From contig NZ_CANLZW010000017.1 of the NCBI RefSeq assembly GCF_947495625.1, positions 31,438 to 95,437 of the forward strand: 64,000 nt of DNA, given 5' to 3'. Position numbers and translations under genes: made by a program. The notes beneath the pieces are model-generated. The model saw only the letters and a list, made by a program, of their open reading frames with translations. It ran no database searches and had not been told where the DNA came from. Of the stretch, positions 46,275 through 56,108 are shown piece by piece (within the stretch, counting starts at the first letter, position 1; every line of letters begins with the position of its first letter). Origin of the DNA: an uncultured Cocleimonas sp. Its GTDB lineage: Bacteria; Pseudomonadota; Gammaproteobacteria; Thiotrichales; Thiotrichaceae.

Positions 46275-48281
46275 TTATTTCGCGTTAGTAAGCAGCTTTC
46301 CTACAGCGACCCTAAGTAGACTGATGGCTTCCTTTTTACCACTTATTTCCCCACTCATCTTTTGAGTAACATCTTGCCAGCAATTTTTTTGTAAGACTTT
46401 GATGATTAATATATTTCTCTCGGTCGGAGTTAATGATTGATTTTCTGGCAACTTGCTTAGAACCAGTTTCCAGATCAATCCCAGGTTGTTCTCATAACCT
46501 CTTAAGCAGTATGCAAAGCCTTCTAACTGCTTTATGGAAAATGCCTCAAAAGTAGGGGGGTGACCTAATTGATCAATGAATTGTGGCAATAGTGAAAATG
46601 CTAATTCTGGTTCTAAATCGCGTAAAGGATCACTCAAAAGGTGAGGGTAATTTTGTGAAAAATTAGTCTGCGCTTGTTTTACGAGTTTATTGCCATCTGG
46701 TGACTTAGCATTCAACATCACCACAGAATGCGTGCCGCTACTGGCATCGCGTTTCATTCCTAAATATACCGAGCTAAAACCTAGTAGTTGCCAGAATTTT
46801 AATAGATGTGATGTAGCCCCAAAACTGGTACTGACATAATCTGCTGAAGATGATTCGACCAGCTGAGTTAGGAAGAAAGAACCAATTCCTTGATTTTGTA
46901 ATTCAGGATTTACTGCTATCCGACTGATTCTGTCACCCGAAAGTTTTGTTGCTGATTCTATTCCAACATTTACTGATAATGACTGTGCTACAAGATGGCC
47001 TTTAATGCGTCGTTTTCCTGTGAAAATATCAGCAGATAATGACTGATCTATTTTTCCTTCTCTTATAATTAACGCAACTGCAATAATAGTATTTTCATGC
47101 TCTAGGCAATAAAGCGTTGTTTCATTGTCATCGAGTAAATGCATCAAATCTGATGGCTTGGTTTGATAATGTGCACCAACTAATAAACCAAAAAAGGCTT
47201 TGAGTTTGACTTCATCTTTCAACAGGTCGTTTTTACTAATAGTAGAAAATTCACATTGTGATAATTCTAAATTCTCATTGATATTCTGAGGTAATTCGCT
47301 CGGCTCAGCATCGAGAAGCAGGGTATCGAAAGTGAATTGCTCGAGAGAATCATTTTCATTCCAGCGAATGGGTGTATTTAGATGGTAGCTATTCCAGCCA
47401 GGCGTTTGTTTATCTAGAACCTTTTTGAAATTAATAGAAAAACCGCGACCACTGCCTTCGTAGCCGTGGTGAGTACTGGCAAAAACAATTCGAGAATAGT
47501 TTGTCAAAAGCGCCGTCAGAATACTGACTGGAATCGCAGCAGCTTCATCTACTAAAATCAAATCTGCCGTAGGTTTCTGGCGCTGTAAATCATCAGGCGA
47601 AAAGAAGCAGATATTCCCATGGTTTAACGCATCGGGATTCAATCTAGAAGCGTGTTGGAAAACCATTGCCGCGATCTTTTTGCTAGGGGCGCAAACGATG
47701 ATTTTTTCATAGCCCTGTTCGATTAGTACTGCTGCAGCAATACCTAAAGCTGTAGATTTACCCCTGCCACGATCTGATGATAAAACTAAAGGCCTACGCC
47801 TATGGCCTTTGACAACATGGATAATTGCTTCGACAGCTTGTTTTTGTTCTAACGAAGCATAAATATCGGAGTATGACTCTTTGCTTGTTTTTACGTTGTT
47901 TGGTTTAGGCAAAACTGTGAGCGCAGTTTCTTTAGTCTTGATAAAAACCACGTTGTTAGATGCATCAAGCAAACGATCGAAACGTTTTAAAAACAGGCTA
48001 TCTTCAGAATAGTTCTCTGGTTTTAATAAGAGTAAATAGCCACCGCAACGAATAGTGCCGGCAATCGCGCCAAATGCATTAGGATCAAAGCATTCATGCG
48101 AATGAAAAATTACCGCATCAAACTCTTGCCCTAAAAGTGTATTGGCTTTTTTAGGGTCATCAAGTTCAATGGAATCAAGATTTTCAGTGAGTTTTTTAGC
48201 AGCCTCTAGACAATCGTTCAATTCTCCGGAAATGACTATTAGATGCCGGTCTTCTGGATTGAATGTTGATGGAATGCTCAT
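46275..48281 (-). CDS. tmcA: tRNA(Met) cytidine acetyltransferase
   Basis: This 668-residue RNA helicase-like enzyme makes N4-acetylcytidine at the wobble base of elongator tRNA(Met). It has an N-terminal DUF1726 part, a helicase module with Walker A SSDRGRGKSTALG and DEAAAIP, and a GNAT domain (RISRIAVNPELQNQGIGSFF, with the acetyl-CoA loop). The ATG at 48281 is preferred to a TTG at 48290. A copy of the dispersed repeat lies inside the 3' part and encodes LGHPPTFEA without breaking the frame. nadE lies just upstream on the same strand. Confidence 0.94.
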   Translation of the reverse strand: MSIPSTFNPEDRHLIVISGELNDCLEAAKKLTENLDSIELDDPKKANTLLGQEFDAVIFHSHECFDPNAFGAIAGTIRCGGYLLLLKPENYSEDSLFLKRFDRLLDASNNVVFIKTKETALTVLPKPNNVKTSKESYSDIYASLEQKQAVEAIIHVVKGHRRRPLVLSSDRGRGKSTALGIAAAVLIEQGYEKIIVCAPSKKIAAMVFQHASRLNPDALNHGNICFFSPDDLQRQKPTADLILVDEAAAIPVSILTALLTNYSRIVFASTHHGYEGSGRGFSINFKKVLDKQTPGWNSYHLNTPIRWNENDSLEQFTFDTLLLDAEPSELPQNINENLELSQCEFSTISKNDLLKDEVKLKAFFGLLVGAHYQTKPSDLMHLLDDNETTLYCLEHENTIIAVALIIREGKIDQSLSADIFTGKRRIKGHLVAQSLSVNVGIESATKLSGDRISRIAVNPELQNQGIGSFFLTQLVESSSADYVSTSFGATSHLLKFWQLLGFSSVYLGMKRDASSGTHSVVMLNAKSPDGNKLVKQAQTNFSQNYPHLLSDPLRDLEPELAFSLLPQFIDQLGHPPTFEAFSIKQLEGFAYCLRGYENNLGLIWKLVLSKLPENQSLTPTERNILIIKVLQKNCWQDVTQKMSGEISGKKEAISLLRVAVGKLLTNAK
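46537..46568 (+). repeat. dispersed repeat, short form, inside tmcA
   Basis: GAAAATGCCTC then AAAAGTAGGGGGGTGACCTA lies within the minus-strand tmcA coding sequence and is read as LGHPPTFEA. Both ends of the short form are recognisable. Confidence 0.85.
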
Positions 48282-48296
48282 TTTAATCAAAGACGA

Positions 48297-49964
48297 TTAA
48301 GTCATATTCCAGCGATAGTGTGATGTGATTGGATAACGTCGGTCTTTACCAAAAGCGCGTTTTGTAATGCGAATGCCAGGGGCGGATTGACGACGTTTGT
48401 ACTCATTGAGTAGTACCATATTTGCCACACGCTCAACCATTTCAGCGTCGTAACCCTGGGCAACAATATCTTCCACGCTTTGAAACTCTTCAATGAACAT
48501 TCTCAACACAGCATCGAGAATATCATAAGGTGGTAATGAGTCCTCATCTACTTGATCGGGTGCTAGCTCAGCTGAGGGTGGGCGAGTAATGACTCTGTCT
48601 GGAATGATTTCTTTGTACTTTGGATTTTCTACTGTGCCATCACCAATTTCATTTCTAAAACGAGCAAGATCATAAACGGTGGTTTTAAACACATCTTTAA
48701 GTGGTGCATAGCCGCCAGCCATATCACCATAAAGCGTGGCATAACCCACAGCCATTTCACTCTTGTTGCCGGTTGCTAGAAGCATTTTCCCCAGTTTGTT
48801 CGACATCGCCATCAGCAATACACCGCGAGAGCGTGCCTGAATATTCTCTTCAGTGACATCGCGTTCTAATCCTTCGAATTCAGCTGATAATGCAGTCATG
48901 AAGCTTTCAAAGATATTCTCAATCGGTATTTCACGGTATTTCACACTTTGGGTTTTTGCTTGCTGCGCTGCATCGTATTTGCTGATATCAGCGGTATAAC
49001 GGAAAGGCATCATAATCGCTTCAACGTTTTCTGCACCCAGAGCATCTACCGCAATTGCCATGGTGAGCGCTGAATCTATTCCACCAGAAAGTCCAAGTAT
49101 AATCCCGGGGAAGCCGTTTTTATCAACGTAATCTTTAACACCTAGAACCAGTGCATCATAGATGTTCTTAAGATTGTTTTGTTCCAAAGGTGTTATGAAA
49201 TTCTGGGGCGATTCATCTAGAAGTGTATGAGTGAACAAGCCTGATTCAAAATTAGGTGCTTGTAGTAGCAATTTGCCCTGCTGGCTAACAATCAAAGATC
49301 CACCATCAAAAATTAATTCATCCTGCCCGCCGACTAAATTCGAATAAACAATGTCAAGTGCATTCTTTTTTGAGCGCTTTTCTAGTAGTTCAATGCGTTC
49401 TTTGGTTTTATTGGTGCGAAATGGTGAGGCATTCAACACAAAAAGTACTTCAGCGCCTTCTGCTTTAGCCGTTTTTGCAGGGCCTTTGCGCCAGATATCT
49501 TCGCAAATAAGTAGGCCAACTTTGTGCCCGTTTATTTCTACAATACTACTATTAGGTCGATGACTATCAGTGGCTGAACCACCACGTCTGAAATAACGTT
49601 TCTCATCAAATACCCGATAGTTTGGTAAATGCCGCTTGGCATATTCATGGATGATCTTGCCGTCCTTTAATACGCAAGCCATATTATAAAGGCGTTTTGC
49701 ACGAGTTACGGGAGCGCCAATCACAACCGCAATAGCAGGTGCGACCTGTGTCAAATCTTGTAGCATCGTTTCGACTTTGCGTAAGAAGTTCTGTCTAAAA
49801 AGAAGATCTTCAGGCGGATAGCCTGTTATCACTAACTCAGGAAATAAAACGACATCCGCATTCTGTTTTTGTGCTTCCAGAATAGCCTCTGAAATCATTT
49901 TGAAATTTTGCTTAAAACTACCAACGATAGGATTAATCTGAGCGATAGAAACAGTTAGAGACAT
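48297..49964 (-). CDS. nadE: glutamine-dependent NAD+ synthetase
   Basis: This 555-residue two-domain enzyme turns nicotinate adenine dinucleotide into NAD. The N-terminal nitrilase-type amidase has the Glu-Lys-Cys triad (LFPELVITGYPPEDLL, AKRHLPNYRVFDEKRYF, LLICEDIWR). The C-terminal synthetase has the PP-loop GLSGGIDSALT and LLATGNKSEMAVGYATLYGDMAGG. It precedes tmcA by 15 bases on the same strand. Confidence 0.96.
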   Translation of the reverse strand: MSLTVSIAQINPIVGSFKQNFKMISEAILEAQKQNADVVLFPELVITGYPPEDLLFRQNFLRKVETMLQDLTQVAPAIAVVIGAPVTRAKRLYNMACVLKDGKIIHEYAKRHLPNYRVFDEKRYFRRGGSATDSHRPNSSIVEINGHKVGLLICEDIWRKGPAKTAKAEGAEVLFVLNASPFRTNKTKERIELLEKRSKKNALDIVYSNLVGGQDELIFDGGSLIVSQQGKLLLQAPNFESGLFTHTLLDESPQNFITPLEQNNLKNIYDALVLGVKDYVDKNGFPGIILGLSGGIDSALTMAIAVDALGAENVEAIMMPFRYTADISKYDAAQQAKTQSVKYREIPIENIFESFMTALSAEFEGLERDVTEENIQARSRGVLLMAMSNKLGKMLLATGNKSEMAVGYATLYGDMAGGYAPLKDVFKTTVYDLARFRNEIGDGTVENPKYKEIIPDRVITRPPSAELAPDQVDEDSLPPYDILDAVLRMFIEEFQSVEDIVAQGYDAEMVERVANMVLLNEYKRRQSAPGIRITKRAFGKDRRYPITSHYRWNMT

Positions 49965-50054
49965 TGCATAAAGCCTTCATTTAAGAAGGCTTTAATTTTA
50001 TTAGTCTTTTAATAACATAGCTACTGAAAGTATTATCTGAAAACAGTCGTTATA

Positions 50055-50084
50055 AAAAAGTGCCTAAAAGTAGGGGGGTGACCT
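50055..50084 (+). repeat. dispersed repeat, short form (closest to consensus)
   Basis: AAAAAGTGCCTA then AAAGTAGGGGGGTGACCT lies between nadE and the DUF1501 gene, both on the minus strand. It matches the arms of the perfect hairpin at 60009-60073 over the whole of AAAAGTGCCTA to GGGGGGTG. Confidence 0.93.
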
Positions 50085-50122
50085 AAATTTATTAAATCTT
50101 TCGTCTTTCAATATAAGTATAT

Positions 50123-51520
50123 CTAACTCATAAAACCTAAATCATTAGTGTCGAAATTACTTAGATTAGGGAAAATCTCATTCATATCGCTGTCTGACAT
50201 TCCCATCCATTTGGCTAATGTTGATCCATATTGGTCGACGCCATATTTGGGGATGAAGCGTCCGGTATCTTGTGCATCATCGGGTCCATCAATGGTTAGA
50301 TTAATCGGCTCGCCGTGAACTTGGCCGCCTTTAACTGCATCACCCATGATTATATTGTGACCTGCCCATGCGTGGTCTGTTCCATCACCGTTAATGCTCA
50401 TGGTGCGACCAAATTCGCTGGCGGTGAAGGTTGTAACGCTGTCTGCAATTCCAAGTTCTACGGTTGTGTCATAGAAGCTTTTTAAGGCGTCGTTGAGTTT
50501 ACCCAGTCTTTCAGCATGGTCGGCTAATTGATTACCATGCGTATCCCAACCGCCTAAAGCGACAAAGAATATTTGGCGTTTCTGCCCAAGATTCTCGCGA
50601 ATAGAAATCATTTTTGCTGCCATCTTTAATTCAACAGCTAGTTCATTGTCATCGGGATATACTGTCGTAATCTCTTGCGCTTGAGCGATTTGCTCAATTA
50701 AAGAATTGATACGTTCTTCTGTGCTGTTATAGGTGCTTGTCATGTGTTGCTGTAACAGTGATGAGCTGCTACTGGCTTTGATTCTATTCCACGCTGCAAT
50801 CCTACTTTCTTTGTGTGGACCATTAGGCCAGACATCGGGTGTGAAAGAACGAATTTGGGTGACGCCCTCATAAGGGTTTAATACAAAATCAAGAGGCTTA
50901 ATACCTTTTTGCCATACGCTGTTTCCAGCAAGACTAAACATTGAAGGCTCCGTTGGATTGCTATTGGCGGATGCAAGCATGTCTATCATTCTTCCACCCC
51001 AGCCGGGAGGATGAATACTGTTTTTGGCGGTTGTACCGGTTTCCCAAAATTCTTGCTGATGGCTATGTGAAAACAAATCAGGTGGTAGTTGTACGGTATT
51101 GTTTTTGAATGATTGTCTTGTTGTTGGTTCGATTATCGCTCCGACATTAGTAGCGATGGCTAATTTGTCATCATTATAAAGTTGTTGTAAGTCGGGCAGA
51201 GAAGGGTGAAAAGCTTGCTCACCACCTTTCAATGCATGTAAAGAGTTACGCGAAATTGCCATTTCCGTTCTTGCCGCCTGATATTTTTGGTAAGCACTTT
51301 GTTCGTAAGGAATCATGGTATTAAAGGCATCGTTTCCGCCAAATAGGAAAACGCATACGAGTGTCTTATGATCTTCAAAATGACTGTAATTACTATCTGC
51401 AGCAATTGCTGCATTCATCATTTGGAGTTTCCCTTGAGTGGCCATTAATGATGAGGAGCCGACACCTACCGCCAGTTTTTTTAAGAAGCTGCGACGTGTT
51501 TGTAAGTTCTGTTTAGTCAT
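50123..51520 (-). CDS. DUF1501 family Tat-exported protein
   Basis: This 465-residue protein has a twin-arginine signal (RRSFLKKLAVGVGSS) and the DUF1501 pattern: VCVFLFGGNDAFNTMIPY, the HSHQQEFWETG stretch, GWGGRMIDML, FFVALGGWDTHGNQ, and FTASEFGRTMSINGDGTDHAWAGHNIIMG with conserved histidines and acidic residues. The fold is related to alkaline phosphatase/sulfatases, so a metal-dependent hydrolase is possible but unproven. It follows the DUF1800 gene on the same strand. This pairing recurs in many bacteria. Confidence 0.88.
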   Translation of the reverse strand: MTKQNLQTRRSFLKKLAVGVGSSSLMATQGKLQMMNAAIAADSNYSHFEDHKTLVCVFLFGGNDAFNTMIPYEQSAYQKYQAARTEMAISRNSLHALKGGEQAFHPSLPDLQQLYNDDKLAIATNVGAIIEPTTRQSFKNNTVQLPPDLFSHSHQQEFWETGTTAKNSIHPPGWGGRMIDMLASANSNPTEPSMFSLAGNSVWQKGIKPLDFVLNPYEGVTQIRSFTPDVWPNGPHKESRIAAWNRIKASSSSSLLQQHMTSTYNSTEERINSLIEQIAQAQEITTVYPDDNELAVELKMAAKMISIRENLGQKRQIFFVALGGWDTHGNQLADHAERLGKLNDALKSFYDTTVELGIADSVTTFTASEFGRTMSINGDGTDHAWAGHNIIMGDAVKGGQVHGEPINLTIDGPDDAQDTGRFIPKYGVDQYGSTLAKWMGMSDSDMNEIFPNLSNFDTNDLGFMS

Positions 51521-51565
51521 AATGTTATCCTTTGTCCCTTCTTGTGCGAAGGTTGCCTCTTTAAA

Positions 51566-53380
51566 TTATTTTTGGATTAAGTATTCCGGCGTACTTATGA
51601 TCAATAAGATTGCCTCTCTGGCTTTTTGAAGTTGCCCCTCTCTCCCTTCCTGGTATATGTCAGGGGCATTTAAATGATCAGTGAGGATATCTCTTAGAGA
51701 GGAGCTCATATTGTTATCGAGTAACACTAAGCTAAGATAATCTAGGAGCTTTTCGGTATCTACGGCTAAATCTGTTACATCAGAAAGATTTAGTTTTGAA
51801 TAGCCTTCCAGTTCAGGAGTAATAGGTTTGCTATCGCTAAATTCTTCTATTATCTGGTGGTATAGATTGCTGCCAGCAACCATCGTGTTTTCATTGATAA
51901 TCTGAAACTCTGGGGCGCTTAGTCCATTTTCGCTAAGTATTCCGCTAGGTGAGTAGCTGGGCTTATAAAAATTAAAAACTGATCGGGCTTGCAAAGGACC
52001 TTGGCCAGTTATTTGCGCAAACCAATCGAGAGAACTATAGAAGTTGTAATTGCGGTAGTTACCCTCGCCGCAGCGCTTATCAGATTCCCAATAATGACCA
52101 ACTTTTAGTGATGTCTGCATATCAAATACACGCCAGAGATGGCTCATGCGTAACATAGGTTCGCGAAGTTTACCGAAACTGTCAGGCTTGTTAGTAGCCA
52201 AAGCTTCATCATCCAATAAAATGGCACTAACCACTGCTTTCAAATCGCCCTTAATGCCTTCGCCATTATCATTAAATTTTTCTGCCACTCTTTCGACGTA
52301 TTGTGGGCTTGGGTTACTGGTTACCAGGCGTTTAATTAATTGTTTACTAATAAATGGGGCAATATTTTGATGTTGAAAAATATTATCGAGCGCAAAGTCT
52401 AAATCTTGTCTCGCTGTTTGGTTGGCACTACTTTGTGCGCCATTTAGTAACGTTTTTGCTGAGATGTCATGGTATTTCTCAACAGCTACTAATGGCACTG
52501 TGTGGTCACCATGACCCAAATACTCATACCATTCCAGATTTGAGTAATTCCAGCCAGTAAAAACCTTTGCGAATTCTTCGATGGTTTTCTGATCATAGGT
52601 TGGGATTGTTGCGCCATTAGCATCTAATTTTTCGCTACCATCCAGGTTTAATTCGTGAACACCAATGGTAAACAGCTGTAAAAGCTCTCTTGCATAATTC
52701 TCATCAGGTCGAATGGTGCCTTCAGTGTTTGCTTTCTGATTGCGGGACATGCTTAAAAAATCACCCATAGCTGGGTGTAAGGTGACATCGGTGAGTAAAT
52801 TGCGATAATTGCCAAAAGCGTGTTTTACCAGAACATCGTAATAACTGGTGACAGCATACTGAAAATTACTAAGCCCTAATCCTGGAGAGTCAGAAATAAC
52901 CAATATTTCACTTAATGCAAGTGCGACTCGTTGACGTAATTGGTCTTCAGCGCCTGTAGCGGTTTCCCACCAAACTTGATGGCGTGCGTAAACTGCTTCC
53001 CATGTGTCGACTAATAGTTTTCCATCATCATCCTTATCAGCACACATTTGTTTAGCGAGTTGCTTAACGTAGGGGAAGTGGTAGGTTGGTGCTGTTAAAA
53101 ATTGCTGGTTTAACCATGCGTCATAGGTTTCTTTAGCAAGTAATTGATTGATACTTTCTTTAGTAGGGCCGTAGGTTGAACGTGCGAGAAATTTTGATGC
53201 GTCACGTTGATTTTTAACTTGAATAGAACTCGTGGCGGTTGTTGTTGAGTCTGTAGATGGTGGCGTGGTTGTTATTATATCAGGAGTGTTTGACGTCGTT
53301 CCTGAGCCGCCTCCACCTCCGCAGGCAGATAGTACAACTGTAGTTACAAATAGGGTGACTATTTTGCAATTAATGGACAT
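51566..53380 (-). CDS. DUF1800 family lipoprotein
   Basis: This 604-residue protein has a lipoprotein signal with lipobox LSAC followed by Gly-rich and Ser/Thr-rich linkers, then the DUF1800 domain (FLARSTYGPTKESINQLL, WWETATGAEDQLRQRVALALSEILVIS, HPAMGDFLSMSRNQKAN, RPDENYARELLQLFTIGVHELN). The family's function is unknown. It precedes the DUF1501 gene by 45 bases, so the two exported proteins are probably made together. Confidence 0.88.
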   Translation of the reverse strand: MSINCKIVTLFVTTVVLSACGGGGGSGTTSNTPDIITTTPPSTDSTTTATSSIQVKNQRDASKFLARSTYGPTKESINQLLAKETYDAWLNQQFLTAPTYHFPYVKQLAKQMCADKDDDGKLLVDTWEAVYARHQVWWETATGAEDQLRQRVALALSEILVISDSPGLGLSNFQYAVTSYYDVLVKHAFGNYRNLLTDVTLHPAMGDFLSMSRNQKANTEGTIRPDENYARELLQLFTIGVHELNLDGSEKLDANGATIPTYDQKTIEEFAKVFTGWNYSNLEWYEYLGHGDHTVPLVAVEKYHDISAKTLLNGAQSSANQTARQDLDFALDNIFQHQNIAPFISKQLIKRLVTSNPSPQYVERVAEKFNDNGEGIKGDLKAVVSAILLDDEALATNKPDSFGKLREPMLRMSHLWRVFDMQTSLKVGHYWESDKRCGEGNYRNYNFYSSLDWFAQITGQGPLQARSVFNFYKPSYSPSGILSENGLSAPEFQIINENTMVAGSNLYHQIIEEFSDSKPITPELEGYSKLNLSDVTDLAVDTEKLLDYLSLVLLDNNMSSSLRDILTDHLNAPDIYQEGREGQLQKAREAILLIISTPEYLIQK

Positions 53381-53549
53381 GATACTATCCTTTTTGTTTT
53401 ATTTTCTAGCGGTGTTAAGACGTAGCTTCTTAGGTGCTTTTTTATATTTACTTAAGGCGATTACGTTAATCAAAGCACATCGTTAGATGGCTAATATGAC
53501 AACTGACCGCTTAATTTATGCTTAACGTAATTTTTAAAATCTTTACCTT

Positions 53550-54026
53550 ATGACAAATACTCTTAAAGAAGTTTCAAATAAATTGCATGCTAATCATCTT
53601 GTAATGGCAACTGCAGAGTCATGCACAGGTGGTTGGGTTGCCAAGCAAATAACTGATTTAGAGGGTAGTTCTGCTATTTTTGATCGTGGTTTTGTGACTT
53701 ATAGCAATGAAGCAAAACAGGATATGTTGGGCGTTTCAGCGGAGACCATCAATGAATTCGGCGCCGTTAGTGAAGAGGTTGCATTAGAAATGGTTACTGG
53801 AGCTATCGAACATTCGAATGCAGATATTGCTGTATCAATAAGCGGTGTTGCAGGCCCTGCGGGTGGAACAGATTTAAAACCTGTCGGCACGGTTTGCTTT
53901 GGCTGGAAGAAAAAAGGAGGGGAAGCTCGTGCTGAAACAATACTTTTTAAAGGTGATAGGGACAGTGTGCGAAGTCAGGCTGTGGATTATGCTTTGAGTG
54001 GGATAATCAAGTTAATAGATAATTAA
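53550..54026 (+). CDS. pncC: nicotinamide-nucleotide amidohydrolase (CinA C-terminal domain)
   Basis: This 158-residue protein is the stand-alone CinA C-terminal domain, which deamidates NMN to nicotinate mononucleotide in the pyridine nucleotide cycle. It has the catalytic-site segments TAESCTGGWVAKQ, FVTYSNEAKQDMLGV, FGAVSEEVALEM and SGVAGPAGGTDLKPVGTV. Its place directly upstream of recA is the usual one in gammaproteobacteria. Confidence 0.94.
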   Translation: MTNTLKEVSNKLHANHLVMATAESCTGGWVAKQITDLEGSSAIFDRGFVTYSNEAKQDMLGVSAETINEFGAVSEEVALEMVTGAIEHSNADIAVSISGVAGPAGGTDLKPVGTVCFGWKKKGGEARAETILFKGDRDSVRSQAVDYALSGIIKLIDN

Positions 54027-54137
54027 ATACAATTGTTTGCTTTATGTTCGCTTTTGTGTTTAAAATAGAACAAACAACGAAATTGTATGATTGTTAAGTA
54101 CACGTAAATAAGTACAAATGATCAACGAACAATATAA

Positions 54138-54158
54138 CTAAGTATTTTTATAACTTAG
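54138..54158. promoter_or_regulatory. palindrome upstream of recA
   Basis: CTAAGT and ACTTAG flank a 9-base AT-rich centre, 38 bases before the recA start. It could be an operator or a leader hairpin. It does not match the E. coli LexA box (CTGT-N8-ACAG), which I did not find in this leader. Confidence 0.3.
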
Positions 54159-54195
54159 ATACAACAAAATAAATAGATACCGGGAAACGATTAAA

Positions 54196-55275
54196 ATGGA
54201 TGAGCAAAGAAAGCAAGCATTAGCAGCTGCATTGGGACAAATCGAAAGACAGTTTGGTAAAGGGACTGTCATGCGTATGGGGGATTCTGCAGCGGCACGA
54301 AATATTGAGGTAATATCATCAGGTTCTTTAACGCTTGATATTGCTTTGGGCATAGGTGGTTTACCTAAAGGCCGTGTTATAGAAATTTACGGTCCAGAAT
54401 CATCTGGTAAGACAACAATGACATTACATGCTATCGCAGAATGTCAAAAGAATGGTGGTACAGCAGCATTTATTGATGCGGAGCACGCTCTTGATCCAGG
54501 TTATGCTGAAAAACTGGGTGTAAATATTGATGATATGTTGGTATCTCAGCCAGACACGGGTGAACAAGCGCTTGAAGTAACAGATATGTTAGTTCGTTCT
54601 GGTGGTGTAGATTTAGTGGTTATCGACTCAGTAGCAGCATTGACACCCAAAGCAGAAATTGAAGGCGATATGGGTGATTCACACATGGGTTTGCAGGCAC
54701 GTTTAATGTCACAAGCTTTGCGTAAGTTGACTGCTAATATCAAACGTTCGAATACCATGGTTATCTTTATTAACCAGATTCGTATGAAGATTGGTGTGAT
54801 GTTTGGAAGTCCAGAAACTACAACGGGTGGTAACGCACTTAAGTTTTACGCTTCTGTAAGATTAGATATCAGACGTATTGGCGCTGTTAAGAAAGGTGAT
54901 GAAATCATCGGTAACAGTACTCGAGTCAAGGTTGTTAAAAATAAAATGGCACCTCCATTTAAACAGGCTGAATTTGAAATTAAATACGGTGAAGGTGTGT
55001 CACATGTTGGAGAGCTTTTAGATCTAGGTGTTCAAGAAGGTATCGTGAATAAAGCAGGTGCCTGGTATAGCTACAACAGTGAGAAAATCGGACAAGGTAA
55101 AGAAAATTCAGGAGTTTATTTGAAAGAACATCCTGAGATTGCTGAAGAAATAGAAAAACTACTTCGTGAAAAATTATTGCCATCTAAAGTTAGCCCTGTT
55201 GATGCCCAAGAAGGCAATGAAGCAAACGATCCGAAAGAAGCAAAAAAATCAACAAAAGCAAAAGAAGTAGATTAA
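54196..55275 (+). CDS. recA: recombinase RecA
   Basis: This 359-residue protein drives strand exchange and SOS induction. It opens [22 protein letters not shown], has Walker [10 protein letters not shown], the [11 protein letters not shown]alker B, the [24 protein letters not shown] loop 2 region (here [20 protein letters not shown]) and a Lys/Glu-rich C-terminal tail. It is followed by two hairpins and then recX. Confidence 0.98.
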   Translation: MDEQRKQALAAALGQIERQFGKGTVMRMGDSAAARNIEVISSGSLTLDIALGIGGLPKGRVIEIYGPESSGKTTMTLHAIAECQKNGGTAAFIDAEHALDPGYAEKLGVNIDDMLVSQPDTGEQALEVTDMLVRSGGVDLVVIDSVAALTPKAEIEGDMGDSHMGLQARLMSQALRKLTANIKRSNTMVIFINQIRMKIGVMFGSPETTTGGNALKFYASVRLDIRRIGAVKKGDEIIGNSTRVKVVKNKMAPPFKQAEFEIKYGEGVSHVGELLDLGVQEGIVNKAGAWYSYNSEKIGQGKENSGVYLKEHPEIAEEIEKLLREKLLPSKVSPVDAQEGNEANDPKEAKKSTKAKEVD

Positions 55276-55283
55276 TAGAGTTG

Positions 55284-55314
55284 AACTAATAAACGTTAAA
55301 AACGTTTATTAGTT
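55284..55314. repeat. perfect 14-bp hairpin directly after recA
   Basis: AACTAATAAACGTT, loop AAA, AACGTTTATTAGTT. It lies 8 bases after the recA stop and is not followed by a T run, so it may protect the 3' end of the transcript and not end it. Confidence 0.75.
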
Positions 55315-55328
55315 ATCCAGTTCCCCTT

Positions 55329-55403
55329 GGTCAAAAAAGGGTGGGGTATCATCCCCCCATAATTTGTGTCAAACACACCCCCACCCTTTTGACCCCTTTT
55401 TTT
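55329..55403 (+). terminator. recA-recX intergenic terminator
   Basis: The left arm GGTCAAAAAAGGGTGGGG (55329-55346) pairs with the right arm CCCCACCCTTTTGACC (55379-55394), with two extra A in the left arm, and is followed by CC and seven T. The loop holds CCCCCC at 55353-55358, which could pair with the GGGG at the end of the left arm and compete with the large stem. In E. coli recX is made by read-through of a terminator after recA, so this fits. Confidence 0.8.
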
Positions 55404-55499
55404 AAAAGGAGAACTTTATTATTAAGAACAAAGTACGACAGATGTAAGTATAAGAAATTAAAGATACAAAAATATAAAATCAGTTAGTTGGGGTCTACA

Positions 55500-55967
55500 G
55501 TGAGTAAGTTAGCGTTTAGTAAAAAAGATAATTATACGCGTTGCATGAATTCAGCAATCTATTCACTCGCTATGCGTGAACATTCGAGATTAGAATTATT
55601 TAATAAATTAAAAGTTAAAGACTTTGCAGAAGGCGTTAACCTTGACGAACTTCTTGATGAGTTAGCTGAAAATAACTATTTAAATGAAGAGCGTTTTGCT
55701 GAATGCTTCGTTAGATCAAGAGTAAATCGCGGTCAAGGCCGACTTAAAATAACGAATGAACTGCAAAGAAAAGGTATTTGCCAATCTCAAATTCAACAAG
55801 CAATAGATAAAAATGAAATTGATTGGTATCAGGTCGCGACAGAACAAATTGAAAAAAAATATGGAGAGACAGCTCCAGCTGATTACAAGGAAAAAACAAA
55901 ACGTATGCGTTTTCTGTCTAGTCGCGGTTTTGATACCTATATAATTAGAGATTTAGTTGGAGCATAA
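55500..55967 (+). CDS. recX: RecA regulator RecX
   Basis: This 155-residue protein is made of the three-helix repeats of the RecX family (AIYSLAMREHSRLELFNKL, NEERFAECFVRSRVNRGQG, KRMRFLSSRGF). RecX limits RecA filament growth. I chose the GTG at 55500, which follows GGGG by about six bases. A TTG at 55488 and an ATG at 55545 are other candidates. Position after recA and the terminator supports the call. Confidence 0.9.
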   Translation: MSKLAFSKKDNYTRCMNSAIYSLAMREHSRLELFNKLKVKDFAEGVNLDELLDELAENNYLNEERFAECFVRSRVNRGQGRLKITNELQRKGICQSQIQQAIDKNEIDWYQVATEQIEKKYGETAPADYKEKTKRMRFLSSRGFDTYIIRDLVGA

Positions 55968-56108
55968 AAATAAAAAGTACGATTAATCTGAAATTTATGG
56001 CAAAAAGTGTCCACTTTTATCAAGCTATATAAGAAAAAACTAACTCTATCTTGAATCTACCTCAACATACATAGACAATAGCCACTTTATGCACTAGCAG
56101 AGTTAAGC

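Noticed and set aside
54027..54195. LexA/SOS box in front of recA
   Set aside because: No CTGT-N8-ACAG site is present. The CTAAGT/ACTTAG dyad and a GTTC-containing stretch are not close enough to a known LexA motif to claim one.
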